Shown piece by piece: positions 14,834 through 25,248 of a DNA stretch of 64,000 nucleotides. The first letter of the stretch is position 1, and each line of letters opens with the position of its first letter. Location of the stretch: positions 79,570 to 143,569 of the forward strand of contig CACKGP010000002.1 in NCBI GenBank assembly GCA_902599805.1, given 5' to 3'. Source of the DNA: an uncultured Pelagibacteraceae bacterium (GTDB lineage Bacteria; Pseudomonadota; Alphaproteobacteria; Pelagibacterales; Pelagibacteraceae). The notes under the pieces are model-generated. The model was not told where the DNA came from, did not search any database, and was given only the letters and a program-made list of their open reading frames with translations. Both the position numbers and the translations under genes were made by a program.

Positions 14834-16171
14834 TTAATAAAACTTCTCTTTTGCCAACCAATTCGTATCAAAATCAGAAGAAACAAATTTTTCATGAGAT
14901 AAAATTCTTTTATGCAAATCAATGGTAGTTGTAACACCTTCTAAAACAAATTCGTTTAAAGATCTCATTGTTCTTTGGATAGCTTCTGTTCTATTTCTCC
15001 CTTTGCATATTAATTTACATATTAAACTGTCATAGTAGGGTGTAATTTTACAACCCTGAAAAATAGAACCATCTACTCTGGTCCTAAATCCTGATGGTTG
15101 GTGGCACACTGAAATTATACCTGGGCTAGGCTGGAAGTTTTTAGACGGGTCTTCCGCATTAATTCTACATTCTATCGTATGTCCTCTCGCACTTATATCA
15201 TCTTGTTTCAATGCAGTCTGACCTGAGTGTGCTATCCAAATTTGTTCTTTAACTATATCAATACCAGTTTGTACTTCTGTAACGGGGTGTTCAACTTGAA
15301 TTCTAGTATTCATTTCTAAAAAATAAAATTTTCCATTTTCATAAATATATTCTACAGTCCCAGCGCCCTCATAACCTATCGCTTCCACCATTTTTACTGT
15401 TTTATCTAACAGATCAGATCTTACTTTATCATCTAAAACCGGGCTTGGTGTTTCCTCAATCAATTTTTGATGTTTTCTTTGGACACTACAATCTCTCTCA
15501 TTAAGGTGAACAGTTCTATTTTTTCCTGATAATACTTGAACTTCAATATGTCTAGGATTTTTAAAATATTTCTCAATGTAAACCTCATCATTTCCAAAAT
15601 ATTTTTTTGCTTCCAAACGGGCCAAAGAATACATTTCATTTAATTTGCTTTCCTCTTCAACTATTTTCATTCCTTTTCCACCACCACCACCAGATGCCTT
15701 TATTAGAATTGGATATCCAATTTTTTTACAAATTTCTTTAGCCTGTCTTAAATCTTTAACACCTCCATCAGAACCTTCAATAACTGGTAATCCTTTTTCT
15801 TTAGCAATTATTTTTGCTTGGATTTTATCACCCATTTTTTTTATTATTTCAGCTTTAGGTCCAATAAACTTAATTTTATGTTTTTCAACTATTTCTGCAA
15901 ATTTATAATTTTCCGATAAAAATCCATATCCTGGATGAATTGCTTCTGCACCAGTTACATCAACCGCTGACATGATAGCGGCAATATTTAAATAACTATT
16001 CTGAGGTTGATGAGAACCAATACAAACGCTCTCATCAGCTAGTCTTACATGCATTGAGTCAGCATCTACATCTGAATGAACAGCAACAGTTCCAATCCCC
16101 CATTCTTTACAAGCTCTAATTACTCTGACAGCAATCTCACCTCTATTTGCTATTAAAACTTTTTTGAACAT
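14834..16171 (-). CDS. accC: acetyl-CoA carboxylase, biotin carboxylase subunit
   Basis: AccC carboxylates the biotin on AccB with ATP and bicarbonate, the first step of fatty acid synthesis. At 445 aa it has normal length. It begins FKKVLIANRGEIAVRVIRA. The ATP-grasp domain carries the glycine loop KASGGGGGKGMKIV near residue 160, YIEKYFKNPRHIEVQV, and the catalytic FLEMNTRIQVEHPVTE near residue 290. The C-terminal GHTIECRINAEDP is also present. It follows accB by 3 bp in an aroQ-accB-accC operon. Confidence 0.97.
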   Translation of the reverse strand: MFKKVLIANRGEIAVRVIRACKEWGIGTVAVHSDVDADSMHVRLADESVCIGSHQPQNSYLNIAAIMSAVDVTGAEAIHPGYGFLSENYKFAEIVEKHKIKFIGPKAEIIKKMGDKIQAKIIAKEKGLPVIEGSDGGVKDLRQAKEICKKIGYPILIKASGGGGGKGMKIVEEESKLNEMYSLARLEAKKYFGNDEVYIEKYFKNPRHIEVQVLSGKNRTVHLNERDCSVQRKHQKLIEETPSPVLDDKVRSDLLDKTVKMVEAIGYEGAGTVEYIYENGKFYFLEMNTRIQVEHPVTEVQTGIDIVKEQIWIAHSGQTALKQDDISARGHTIECRINAEDPSKNFQPSPGIISVCHQPSGFRTRVDGSIFQGCKITPYYDSLICKLICKGRNRTEAIQRTMRSLNEFVLEGVTTTIDLHKRILSHEKFVSSDFDTNWLAKEKFY

Positions 16172-16174
16172 TTG

Positions 16175-16582
16175 TTATTTTAAAAGGACTAAAGTTTGAC
16201 CAAATTCAACCGCTTCACCATCTTGTACTAATACTTTCTTAACTATCCCATCCGATGTAGACGGAACATGATTCATCGTTTTCATTGCTTCAACAATCAT
16301 TACAGTTTGACCTTTTTTTATCTGATTTCCGACTTCAACAAATTTTTTACCTCCTGGCTCAGGTGCTAAATAGGCAGTTCCAATAATAGGAGAAGTTATT
16401 TTTGTACCTGACTCTTCTTTTTTTGGAGCAATATTTGGTTTATGTGCGGTAATATTTGTAATTCCAGAGATGTTTTTTGCTACCTTGACTTTTTTTGTAC
16501 CATCTTGATATTCGATTTCTGATAAATTAAATTCATCTAAATAATCTTTAAGTTCTTTTATTAACTTTTTATCAATTTTCAT
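16175..16582 (-). CDS. accB: acetyl-CoA carboxylase biotin carboxyl carrier protein
   Basis: A 135-aa BCCP. The N-terminal ~45 residues are charged, then comes a linker (NIAPKKEESGTK), and the biotinyl domain fills the last 75 residues. The biotin-accepting lysine is in VEAMKTMNHV, about 35 residues from the end as expected. The thumb region (AYLAPEPGGKKFVEVG) is present. It carries carboxybiotin from AccC to AccAD. The 5' end overlaps aroQ by 11 bp. Confidence 0.96.
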   Translation of the reverse strand: MKIDKKLIKELKDYLDEFNLSEIEYQDGTKKVKVAKNISGITNITAHKPNIAPKKEESGTKITSPIIGTAYLAPEPGGKKFVEVGNQIKKGQTVMIVEAMKTMNHVPSTSDGIVKKVLVQDGEAVEFGQTLVLLK

Positions 16583-17018
16583 TATTTAAAATTTTTTTAA
16601 TTCCATCAATTGCCATTAAGTATCCACTAACTCCTAATCCACAAATAATTCCATCAGCGGCTTTACTTATCAATGATTTATGCCTGAATTCTTCTCTTTT
16701 GTAAATATTAGTTATGTGTAATTCTATTGTTGGTATTTTAACAGCCAGCAGAGCATCAAGAATTGCAACCGATGTATGAGTATATCCGCCAGCATTTATA
16801 ACAATTCCATCATACTTTTTTTTAGCATCTTGTATAATATTTACTATTTCACCTTCAACGTTAGACTGTTCAAATTTGATTATTATTCCTGTCTTTTTGG
16901 CATGAGACTCACATTTTTTTCTAATGTCTTCAAGCGTAGATTGACCGTACTTTTCTTTTTCTCTTGTTCCAAGTAAGTTAAGATTAGGACCATTAATAAC
17001 AAGAATTTTATGACTCAT
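16572..17018 (-). CDS. aroQ: type II 3-dehydroquinate dehydratase
   Basis: AroQ dehydrates 3-dehydroquinate to 3-dehydroshikimate in the shikimate pathway. The 148-aa length is typical of the type II enzyme. Motifs are INGPNLNLLGTREKEKYG with the active-site tyrosine, FEQSNVEGEIV, NAGGYTHTSVA with the catalytic histidine region, and IELHITN. Family members form dodecamers. It is the first gene of the aroQ-accB-accC operon, an arrangement common in alphaproteobacteria. It is divergent from thiS, 33 bp away. Confidence 0.96.
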   Translation of the reverse strand: MSHKILVINGPNLNLLGTREKEKYGQSTLEDIRKKCESHAKKTGIIIKFEQSNVEGEIVNIIQDAKKKYDGIVINAGGYTHTSVAILDALLAVKIPTIELHITNIYKREEFRHKSLISKAADGIICGLGVSGYLMAIDGIKKILNNEN

Positions 17019-17051
17019 TTTGATATAATAAGAAACTAAAATATCTCAATT

Positions 17052-17252
17052 ATGGCAAAAATACAATTAAATGGAAAACAATTAAAAATTAATGAGAATA
17101 TAAGCGTCAAAGATCTTTTGAAAAAGTATAAATTAAAAGAAAAACAGATCGCAATCGAGTTAAATGGCACGATTTTACCTAAGCAAAATTATAAAAAGAA
17201 AATAAAGAATAGAGATAAAATTGAAATTGTTCATTTTATCGGAGGAGGTTAG
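17052..17252 (+). CDS. thiS: thiamine biosynthesis sulfur carrier ThiS
   Basis: A 66-aa ubiquitin-fold protein ending in the required Gly-Gly (HFIGGG). The C-terminal glycine is converted to a thiocarboxylate and gives sulfur to the thiazole ring. The start ATG at 17052 begins [11 protein letters not shown]. The final GGAGG codons also serve as the ribosome site for thiG, whose GTG start shares one base with the thiS stop. Confidence 0.92.
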   Translation: MAKIQLNGKQLKINENISVKDLLKKYKLKEKQIAIELNGTILPKQNYKKKIKNRDKIEIVHFIGGG

Positions 17253-18025
17253 TGAATAAAGACTATTTAAAAATAGGAAAATATAAACTTAATTCTCGCT
17301 TAATTGTGGGTACTGGAAAATATAAAAATTTTAAAGAAACCGCAGATGCCATTAAAGCCTCAGGAGCTGAAATGGTAACCGTTGCTGTGAGAAGAGTAAA
17401 CATTTTAGACAAAAAAAAACCAGTCTTAATGGATTTTTTAGATCCAAAAAAAATTATATATTTACCTAACACAGCGGGATGTTTTACATCTGAGGATGCG
17501 CTAAGGACTTTAAGATTAGCTAGAGAAATGGGTGGATGGAAACTTGTAAAACTTGAGGTTCTTGGTGACAAAAAAACTCTTTACCCAGATATGATCGAAA
17601 CTGTGAAATCAACTGACGTACTTGTCAAAGAAGGCTTTGAAGTTATGGTTTATTGTTCAGACGATCCTATAATGGCAAAAAAATTAGAAGATGTTGGAGC
17701 GACAGCAATCATGCCTCTAGCCTCACCTATAGGATCTGGAAGAGGTATTAGAAATAAATTAAATCTTTCGATAATAAAAAATAACTCTAAGGTTCCAGTT
17801 ATAGTTGATGCAGGAATAGGAATTGCGTCCGACGCATCAATTGCGATGGAGTTAGGATGTGATGGAGTATTAATTAATACAGCAATTGCTAAAGCTAAAA
17901 ATCCAATTTTAATGGCTGAGTCAATGAAGCATGCAGTTCTTGCTGGAAGACAATCTTATTTGGCTGGTAGAATAGCATTACAGAAATATGGATCTGCTAG
18001 CAGTCCAAAAAAAGGATTAATTTGA
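17252..18025 (+). CDS. thiG: thiazole synthase
   Basis: ThiG builds the thiazole phosphate of thiamine from deoxyxylulose phosphate, the ThiS thiocarboxylate and an imine. The 257-aa TIM barrel shows [54 protein letters not shown] and [13 protein letters not shown]. The start is GTG at 17252, preceded by GGAGGAGG inside thiS. Only thiS and thiG are here; no other thi gene is in the window. The 3' end overlaps the convergent rne end by 9 bp. Confidence 0.95.
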   Translation: MNKDYLKIGKYKLNSRLIVGTGKYKNFKETADAIKASGAEMVTVAVRRVNILDKKKPVLMDFLDPKKIIYLPNTAGCFTSEDALRTLRLAREMGGWKLVKLEVLGDKKTLYPDMIETVKSTDVLVKEGFEVMVYCSDDPIMAKKLEDVGATAIMPLASPIGSGRGIRNKLNLSIIKNNSKVPVIVDAGIGIASDASIAMELGCDGVLINTAIAKAKNPILMAESMKHAVLAGRQSYLAGRIALQKYGSASSPKKGLI

Positions 18026-19819
18026 TTTCCTTCTTTTTTTCCTAACCCACAAAATTCTTCCAACAACTTCTTTTTTTTTCTTTTCATTTGCTGATGGTAA
18101 GGCTTTAATTTTGTTATCTTTTTTTCCATTTAAATCTTTTAAATTTTTGACACTTTCGATTTTTTCAATTATTTTTTTATTTTTGTTTAAAAGGTGTATC
18201 CTGTATTCTGGAATAATTAAGTTATTATCGGCCATTATATTAATTTTAAATTTATATTTTTTTTCAAAGAAGGATAATTCTTTTTTTAATTCCGAATTTA
18301 GATATATTGCTACTTTATCTGGTACATAAGCCATAGCAATTTTTGTCTTCTTAGAAAAGGCCAACATTTCAATTTTTTTAATAATTTTAAGACCAAAAGA
18401 CTCTAAAGAAAGATTTGTTTCCCACTTAATAAAACTTTCTCTTAATCTTTGACGAGTCATTTCCATCAAGCCAAAATTACTAATTCGTCCAGTTTGGATT
18501 CTTGCTCTATCGGTCTTTAATTTCTCTCTTATTTTTCTCTCTACAATTCTTCTATTATGATAATTTAGCATATCAATAAAATCTATAACGATTAGACCTG
18601 ATAAATCTCTAATTTTAATTTGTCTCGCTACTTCTTCTGCTGCTTCTATGTTCGTATTTAATGCAGTTTTTTCAATATTTAATTCCTTTGTTGATTGACC
18701 TGAGTTTACGTCAATAGCAACTAAAGCCTCGGTCGGATTTATGACAAGATATCCTCCTGATTTTAATCTTACAACGGGTTCGAATATTTTATTTAAGTCC
18801 TTTTCAATATTCTCACTATGGAAAAGAGGAATTTTTCCTTTATATTTTTTAACCATTTTTGAATTTCTAGGCATGAGTTGTTTCATAAATAGCTTTGCTT
18901 TTTGGTAGCCCTCGTTTCCTTCTACATGAACAAATTTTGTGTCGTTATCATAAATATCCCTGAGTGCTCTTTTAATAACGTCCCCCTCCTCATGAATTAA
19001 AATAGGCGCTGTAGACTCAATAGCTTTTTCCTTAATCGACTCCCATATTCCTATTGTATTTTGTAAGTCGTTTTGAATTTCTTTTTTGCTTTTTCTCGAT
19101 CCAGCGGTTCTTACAATTAAACCCATGCTTTTTGGAATTTCAATTTCCTTAAGCATTTTTCTTATTTGATTTCTATCATCATGATTTATAATTTTTCTTG
19201 AAATTCCACCACCTTTTGCAGTATTTGGCATTAAAACAATATATTTCCCTGCTAAAGAAATAAATGTAGTTAACGCAGCACCTTTTTGACCTCTCTCTTC
19301 TTTATTTACTTGGATCAAAATTACTTGCCCAGGCTTTATTACTTCTTGTATTCTATACTTTCTTACTCCATACCTATTTTTAAGTTTTTCTCTTGTTTTT
19401 TCAATATTCTCAGTACTTGTTATTTTATTCTCTTGATTGATATTACTTGAAGAATTTAAATTTATTTCCTCTTCTGATGTATTTTTAATTTTTGCCTCTG
19501 TATCTTGACTCTCTTCTTTAAGATCTTCTCTAATTTTTTCTTCAGCTTTTTTTAAAACTTCTTTATCTTCAGTTGGTATTTGATAGTAATCTGACTGAAT
19601 ATCATTAAAGGCTAAAAAACCATGTCTTTCTCTACCATAGTTTACAAATGCAGCTTGAAGTGAAGGCTCCACCCTACTAATTTTTCCCAAATAGATATTA
19701 CTCTTTTGATTTAAACTATTTTTGTTTTCATACTCATATTCTTCGATATGAGATTTTGATTTAAGCACAACTCTAGTTTCTTCTGGATGCGAAGCATCAA
19801 TATATAAATTCTTTTCCAT
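18017..19819 (-). CDS. rne: ribonuclease E/G, short form without Zn-link cysteines
   Basis: A 600-aa endoribonuclease acting in mRNA decay and rRNA/tRNA maturation. Domains: S1 (residues ~35-190) interrupted by an acidic, low-complexity insert (~85-150); 5'-sensor and RNase H-like parts; and the DNase I-like catalytic part with [12 protein letters not shown] and LIVIDFIDM, which hold the two metal aspartates. MTRQRLRES follows near residue 457. The CPxCxG Zn-link normally found just after this is absent, and the whole protein has no cysteine. The long C-terminal degradosome scaffold of many proteobacterial RNase E proteins is also absent; only a lysine-rich tail remains. Confidence 0.92.
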   Translation of the reverse strand: MEKNLYIDASHPEETRVVLKSKSHIEEYEYENKNSLNQKSNIYLGKISRVEPSLQAAFVNYGRERHGFLAFNDIQSDYYQIPTEDKEVLKKAEEKIREDLKEESQDTEAKIKNTSEEEINLNSSSNINQENKITSTENIEKTREKLKNRYGVRKYRIQEVIKPGQVILIQVNKEERGQKGAALTTFISLAGKYIVLMPNTAKGGGISRKIINHDDRNQIRKMLKEIEIPKSMGLIVRTAGSRKSKKEIQNDLQNTIGIWESIKEKAIESTAPILIHEEGDVIKRALRDIYDNDTKFVHVEGNEGYQKAKLFMKQLMPRNSKMVKKYKGKIPLFHSENIEKDLNKIFEPVVRLKSGGYLVINPTEALVAIDVNSGQSTKELNIEKTALNTNIEAAEEVARQIKIRDLSGLIVIDFIDMLNYHNRRIVERKIREKLKTDRARIQTGRISNFGLMEMTRQRLRESFIKWETNLSLESFGLKIIKKIEMLAFSKKTKIAMAYVPDKVAIYLNSELKKELSFFEKKYKFKINIMADNNLIIPEYRIHLLNKNKKIIEKIESVKNLKDLNGKKDNKIKALPSANEKKKKEVVGRILWVRKKRRKSN

Positions 19820-19984
19820 AGTAAATTAAATCCGTTCATAAAATTGTTTGAAATTTTTTTGTTCATTTTTTTGTTATACAATTATTATTAATATACATTT
19901 TTTTTAGGGAAAAATACAGTTTTTCTATAATTAAATATGCCTTAAGATAGCCTAAATTAAGGAGATATTATAAATCTTTAAATT

Positions 19985-22333
19985 ATGAAAAAAACCTTTA
20001 ACCATTTAGCAAAAATTATTACAGCGTTTTTTCTATTTACTATTTTCATGATTTTTTCAGCATTTTGGTATTTTTCATCAGGATTACCAGACTACAAAAA
20101 ATTAGCAAATTACGAACCTCCTGTTTCAAGCCGGGTTTATGGAGACTCAGGTGAGCTAATAGCAGAATATGCAATCCAAAAAAGGCTTTTTATACCAATA
20201 GAATCTATTCCTGATGTGGTAATAAATTCATTTTTATCTGCAGAGGATAAAAATTTTTTCGCACATCCAGGTGTAGATGCTAAAGGTATAACACGAGCGT
20301 TAATTAAAAATATTGAAAATATTATACAAGGTAAAAGACTAGAGGGGGCTTCAACTATTACTCAGCAAGTTGCTAAGAATTTTCTATTAACTAGTGAAGT
20401 TTCATTAAGAAGGAAAATAAAAGAAGCAATCTTGGCCTTCAGAATTGAGAAGTCATATTCAAAAAAAAGAATACTGGAACTTTACTTAAATGAAATTTAT
20501 TTAGGACAGGGCACTTACGGAGTAGCATCTGCAAGTCTTGAATATTTTGACAAATCGGTAAAAGAATTAAATTATAAAGAAGCCGCACTTTTAGCAGCAC
20601 TTCCTAAGGCTCCAAGCAAGTACAACCCTTATAAAAATAAAAAATTAGCAAAAATAAGAAGAGATTTAGTTTTAAAAAATCTTGAAGAAAATGGTTACAT
20701 ATCAAATAAGGAATTAAAAGTTTTTAAAAATAGTGATATTAATCTTAAAAAGAAGAAAGTTATTCTGGTAAAAGAAGCGCAATCGTATACAGAGGAGATA
20801 AGAAGAATAATAAGCACAGAATATGGTTTCGAAAAAGTATACTCTGAAGGCTTATCAATTAGTACACCCTTAAACGGAAAATATCAGGTAGCTGCTCTAG
20901 AAGCATTAAGATCTGGAATTGAGTCCTATGATAGGCGAAGAGGATGGAGAGGTCCCATCACAAATAAAAATACTAATAAAAATTGGCAAAAGAAAATTAA
21001 AAGTGTAAAGATCGATAAGACCTTAAATTGGAAAATTGCTGAAGTGATAAAAGTAGAAAATGAATTTTCTGAGATAAGAATTTTAGATAATAACTTAACA
21101 GGTAAAATTCTTTTTAATAATTTGAAGTGGACAGGAAAAAAAAATTTCAATGAATTATTGGAACAAGGAGATTTAATTTTTGTTCAATTAAAATCTAATA
21201 ATATCTGGTCATTAAAGCAACTTCCAAAAGTAAATGGGGCAATAGTTGTGATGGATCCTTTTAATGGAAAAGTAAAAGCTCTAGTTGGAGGCTATAGTTA
21301 TATATCAAGCGAGTTTAATAGAGCAACACAGGCCAAAAGACAACCAGGATCTGCTTTCAAACCAATTGTATATGCTGCGGCTTTAGAAAATGGTTTTTTA
21401 CCTAATTCATTAATATTAGATGCACCTTTTGTAAGTAAACAGGGCGAAGGTTTAAAAAAATGGAAACCACAAAACTATGGAAAAAAATTTTATGGGCCAT
21501 CTACACTCAGAATGGGTGTAGAAAAATCAAGAAATTTAATGACAGTGAGGATTGCTCAAAAATTAGGTTTTGAGAAAATTTCAAAAATTTCTAGAGATTT
21601 AGGTGTTTATGATAACGTACCAGAACTTTTGTCTGTATCTCTAGGTTCTAATGAGACTACACTTTTAAAAATAACAAATGCTTATTGTACTTTTGTGAAT
21701 GGGGGAAAAAAAATAAGTCCTCATTTAATTACACGTATTCAAGATAGAAGAGGTAAAACTATTTTTAATTTTGATAAAAGAAAGTGCGTTGGTTGCGAAA
21801 TATTAAAATTTGATGAAGAATTTGTGCCAAATATTTTAGAGGATAATAAACAAGTTATCTCTAAAGAAACAGCTTACCAAATGACTTCAATTCTTGAAGG
21901 TGTAGTTAAAAGAGGAACAGGAAAAAAATTAAAACCCTTAAATGTTCCGATTGCTGGTAAAACCGGAACTACAAATAATAACTTTGATGCATGGTTCATT
22001 GGTTTTACATCAGACTTAGCGATAGGAGTATATATTGGATACGATGAACCAAAAAGTTTAGGAAAATTTGAAACTGGATCAAAAGCAGCTTTACCGATTT
22101 TTAAAGACTTCATTGAGAGGGCAGTTTATAAAGAAGACATGAAACCTTTTAAAACTCCTCAAGATATTTATTTTTTCCCAGTCAATTATAAAAATGGTAA
22201 AAATACCAATTTTGGTGATAAAAAAGCAATCATCGAAGCTTTCAAAGAAAAAACTATAGAAGAAATTAATTCAAAAAATTTAAGTATTGGGCAAAACTAT
22301 GATAAATTTACTAAATTTAGGAGATTCTATTAA
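19985..22333 (+). CDS. mrcA: penicillin-binding protein 1A (bifunctional)
   Basis: A 782-aa peptidoglycan glycosyltransferase/transpeptidase anchored by one N-terminal helix (residues ~12-33). The GT51 domain shows EDKNFFAHPGVDAKGI, GASTITQQVAKN and RILELYLNEIYLG. An OB-like insert follows. The transpeptidase domain shows the SxxK serine in PGSAFKPIVYAAA, KSRNLMTVRIA, and KTGTTNNNFDAWF. It makes wall from lipid II in the periplasm. AAGGAGAT about 18 bp upstream could be a ribosome site. The stop overlaps the prfB start (TAATG). Confidence 0.95.
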   Translation: MKKTFNHLAKIITAFFLFTIFMIFSAFWYFSSGLPDYKKLANYEPPVSSRVYGDSGELIAEYAIQKRLFIPIESIPDVVINSFLSAEDKNFFAHPGVDAKGITRALIKNIENIIQGKRLEGASTITQQVAKNFLLTSEVSLRRKIKEAILAFRIEKSYSKKRILELYLNEIYLGQGTYGVASASLEYFDKSVKELNYKEAALLAALPKAPSKYNPYKNKKLAKIRRDLVLKNLEENGYISNKELKVFKNSDINLKKKKVILVKEAQSYTEEIRRIISTEYGFEKVYSEGLSISTPLNGKYQVAALEALRSGIESYDRRRGWRGPITNKNTNKNWQKKIKSVKIDKTLNWKIAEVIKVENEFSEIRILDNNLTGKILFNNLKWTGKKNFNELLEQGDLIFVQLKSNNIWSLKQLPKVNGAIVVMDPFNGKVKALVGGYSYISSEFNRATQAKRQPGSAFKPIVYAAALENGFLPNSLILDAPFVSKQGEGLKKWKPQNYGKKFYGPSTLRMGVEKSRNLMTVRIAQKLGFEKISKISRDLGVYDNVPELLSVSLGSNETTLLKITNAYCTFVNGGKKISPHLITRIQDRRGKTIFNFDKRKCVGCEILKFDEEFVPNILEDNKQVISKETAYQMTSILEGVVKRGTGKKLKPLNVPIAGKTGTTNNNFDAWFIGFTSDLAIGVYIGYDEPKSLGKFETGSKAALPIFKDFIERAVYKEDMKPFKTPQDIYFFPVNYKNGKNTNFGDKKAIIEAFKEKTIEEINSKNLSIGQNYDKFTKFRRFY

Positions 22334-23425
22334 TGAGTAATTTTTATAAAAAAATCAATTTGTCTGAAAAGTCCTTGAAAAATATTAGGGGGTATCTTTG
22401 ATAAAGAAAACGTTGAGGACAGGATTGGCATTCTAGATCAAGAGATAGTAAAAAAAGATTTTTGGAAAGACGCAAATAAATCAAAAAAAATAACAAAAGA
22501 AAAAAATTTTCTCGAAGGAATTTTAAATTTTTATAAAAATACAGTAAACGATTTGAACAATCTAAAGGATTTGAATAAGCTTGCATTAGAGGAAGAAAAT
22601 TTAGAAATACTAAACGATTGCGAAAAAAAAATTTCAAATACTTTTAAAGAAATTAAAACGTATGAGACAAAATGTTTCCTATCTGGAGAAAATGATAATT
22701 TAGATATTTACATTGAGATTCATGCTGGTGCCGGTGGAACAGAAAGCCAAGATTGGGCCGATATGTTAAGAAGAATGTACCTAAAATGGTTTGATAAAAA
22801 GGGTTTTGGCTATCAAATGATCAGTGAGCACAAGGGAGAAGAGGCTGGCATCAAATCTTCTACGCTTAAAGTTAACGGAGAAAATTTATACGGCATGATG
22901 AAAAAAGAGTCAGGCGTACATCGTTTAGTAAGAATATCTCCATTTGACTCAGGTGCTAGAAGACATACAAGTTTTGCAAGTATATGGGTTTACCCATCAG
23001 TCGATGATTCAATCGATATTGTTATTGACGAAAAAGATTTAAGAGTTGATACATATCGATCAAGTGGAGCGGGCGGACAACATGTAAATACAACAGACAG
23101 CGCTGTAAGAATTACTCACTTACCAACTAAAATTGTTGTTCAATGTCAAAACGAAAGATCCCAACACAAAAATAAGGAAACATGTTTCAAAATGCTAAAA
23201 GCAAGACTTTACGAACACGAATTGCAAAAAAGAGAAGAAAAAAGTCAAAGTCAAATAGATTCAAAAACAGAAATTGGCTGGGGACATCAAATTAGATCAT
23301 ATGTTTTACAACCTTACAGGTTGGTAAAAGACCTCAGATACAAAATAGAGGATACAAATCCAGATGGAGTATTAAATGGAGATATTGATAAATTTATTGA
23401 AGCAGGAATTTTTGGACAAAAATAA
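22333..23425 (+). CDS. prfB: peptide chain release factor 2, expressed by programmed +1 frameshift
   Basis: RF2 reads UGA and UAA stop codons. The zero frame from ATG at 22333 encodes 22 residues (ending IRGYL) and stops at an in-frame TGA at 22399. The canonical slip sequence AGGGGGTATCTTTGA is intact: AGGGGG (22387-22392), CTT at 22396, TGA. A +1 shift resumes at GAT (22400) and continues to 23425, giving about 363 aa. The anticodon-like SPF is in RISPFDSG and the catalytic GGQ in GAGGQHVN. Low RF2 levels favour the shift, so the gene autoregulates. The start overlaps mrcA. Confidence 0.95.
22387..22402 (+). promoter_or_regulatory. prfB programmed frameshift signal
   Basis: Internal Shine-Dalgarno AGGGGG, a three-base spacer TAT, slippery CTT and a TGA stop, with the base after TGA being T. 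Spacing is identical to the classical prfB site. Confidence 0.93.
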
Positions 23426-23427
23426 AT

Positions 23428-25248
23428 ATGAAAAAATTTTTAATATCCTTAACTTTATTAATTTTATTGATAATTTCAATTTTGATTCTTTACTTATCTT
23501 TTTATGGATATCAAACCGATAGATTTAATAAGATTATAAAATCAGAGATTGAAAAAAATCAAAAAATAATTAATCTAGATTTTAAAAAAACATCTTTTCT
23601 TTTGGACATCAAAAAAATTAATTTACTAGTAAAATTTATTGATCCTAAAATTGAATATAAATCAATTGAAATTCCTATAAAATCATTAAAAGCAAATCTA
23701 GATTTAGTTCTTTTGATAAAAAATGAAGTTGGAATAAGAGATGTAGAGTTAGAAACAAATTATCTTGATATTGATTTATTAAAACCTCAAATATCGGATT
23801 CATTAACAAGTAAATTAATTAAAAGTAATTTAAAAAAGATAGAAAAGGCAAAAGTAAAATTTAAATCTTCATTTAATTTTGATGAGAAATACAAAATTAA
23901 AGATTTAATTATTTCTGGAAATATAAAAAACACAATTTTTAAAATAAACTTAGAAAATAAAATATCCTCTTTAAATTCGAATTTTTTATTTAAAGATAAT
24001 GAAATAGAAATTAATGGTTTAGATTTTGATTATAAAAATATTCGTTTGCAAAACGGAGTATTTAATATTTCAAACAAAAAAAATTCAAAATTTTTAAAGG
24101 GGAAATCAAAGATTTTAATTAAAAACGATCATGAAAAAATACCAATTATTAAAAAAAAATTCATAAAAGGAGATGTTTTTTTTCTCAATACTAATTTAGA
24201 AATCAATAAAAACGTTAATATTAAAATAAAAAATTTAACTTTAAAAGACTCTGAAAATTTTTTTCAAATAGACAATGTTTCTTTGAACAAAAAATTCGAA
24301 CTAAACGATTTTAAGAAAATTAAAGTCAAAACTAAAGATAATAATAAGGTAAATAACGATTTTATAATTGAAAATAAAAAGAATATTAAAATTAAAGGAA
24401 GTGTCTTTGATGCGTCTATTTTATTAGAAGAAATAGATAATAATAAGAACGAAAATAATTTTTTAAAAAAAATCACAAAAAATATAGAAATAGATTTTAA
24501 TGAGGTAATGACTAGTACCGACATACCTCTAAATAATTTTAGACTTGTTGGTTTAATTAAAAAAGGTAGTCTGGAGAAAATTAGTGCTAAAAGTGAATTT
24601 AGTAATGATAGATTTTTGGACATATCTCTTAAAAAAGAGAAAAAAACAAATAGTAGTGTATTAGAGATTTATTCTGATGAGGCAAAACCTTTAATTAATG
24701 GTTATGAATTTTTTGAAGGTTTAGAAGGAGGAAATTTATTTTTTACATCTAAAACTAATAAAAATAAAAACTCATCGAACCTAGAAATTGAAAATTTCAA
24801 ACTCAACCAAGCACCTGGTTTTGCAAAATTGTTAAGTCTTGCAGATTTAAAGGGTTTAACAGATGCATTAAAGGGAGAGGGAATATCTTTTGATAAGTTA
24901 TCCATAGTTTATCAAATAGAAAATGAATGGATGGATATAAAAGAGATCTTTTTAATTGGCCCTTCAATTTCAATTTTAGTCGAAGGTTATTTCGATAAGA
25001 AAAAGAATATTTTGAGTTTGCGTGGGACACTGATACCTGCAAAAACTTTAAATTCTTTAGTATCAAAAATTCCTATTCTTGGAGATATTCTAATTGGAAA
25101 AAAAACTGGTGATGGTCTTTTTGGCATCAGTTTTAAAATAAAAGGTCCAACAAATAATTTAAAAACTACTGTAAATCCTGTAAAAACTTTAACTCCAAGA
25201 TTTATAACTCGTACGCTTGAAGAATATAAAAAAAAGGAGGCTAGATAA
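23428..25248 (+). CDS. AsmA/YhdP-like envelope protein
   Basis: A 606-aa protein with one N-terminal membrane helix (residues ~4-27) and a long, Lys/Asn-rich, beta-strand-dominated periplasmic body. The C-terminal 170 residues hold the conserved part: GFAKLLSLADLKGL, LEGISFD-like DALKGEGISF, GPSISILVEGYFD, LRGTLIPAKTLNSL, IPILGDILIGKKTGDGLF and an end near NPVKTLTPRF. This is the AsmA-like/DUF3971 C-terminal pattern. Such proteins are thought to form phospholipid-carrying bridges between membranes. It follows prfB by 2 bp. The middle of the protein is poorly conserved in appearance. Confidence 0.75.
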   Translation: MKKFLISLTLLILLIISILILYLSFYGYQTDRFNKIIKSEIEKNQKIINLDFKKTSFLLDIKKINLLVKFIDPKIEYKSIEIPIKSLKANLDLVLLIKNEVGIRDVELETNYLDIDLLKPQISDSLTSKLIKSNLKKIEKAKVKFKSSFNFDEKYKIKDLIISGNIKNTIFKINLENKISSLNSNFLFKDNEIEINGLDFDYKNIRLQNGVFNISNKKNSKFLKGKSKILIKNDHEKIPIIKKKFIKGDVFFLNTNLEINKNVNIKIKNLTLKDSENFFQIDNVSLNKKFELNDFKKIKVKTKDNNKVNNDFIIENKKNIKIKGSVFDASILLEEIDNNKNENNFLKKITKNIEIDFNEVMTSTDIPLNNFRLVGLIKKGSLEKISAKSEFSNDRFLDISLKKEKKTNSSVLEIYSDEAKPLINGYEFFEGLEGGNLFFTSKTNKNKNSSNLEIENFKLNQAPGFAKLLSLADLKGLTDALKGEGISFDKLSIVYQIENEWMDIKEIFLIGPSISILVEGYFDKKKNILSLRGTLIPAKTLNSLVSKIPILGDILIGKKTGDGLFGISFKIKGPTNNLKTTVNPVKTLTPRFITRTLEEYKKKEAR

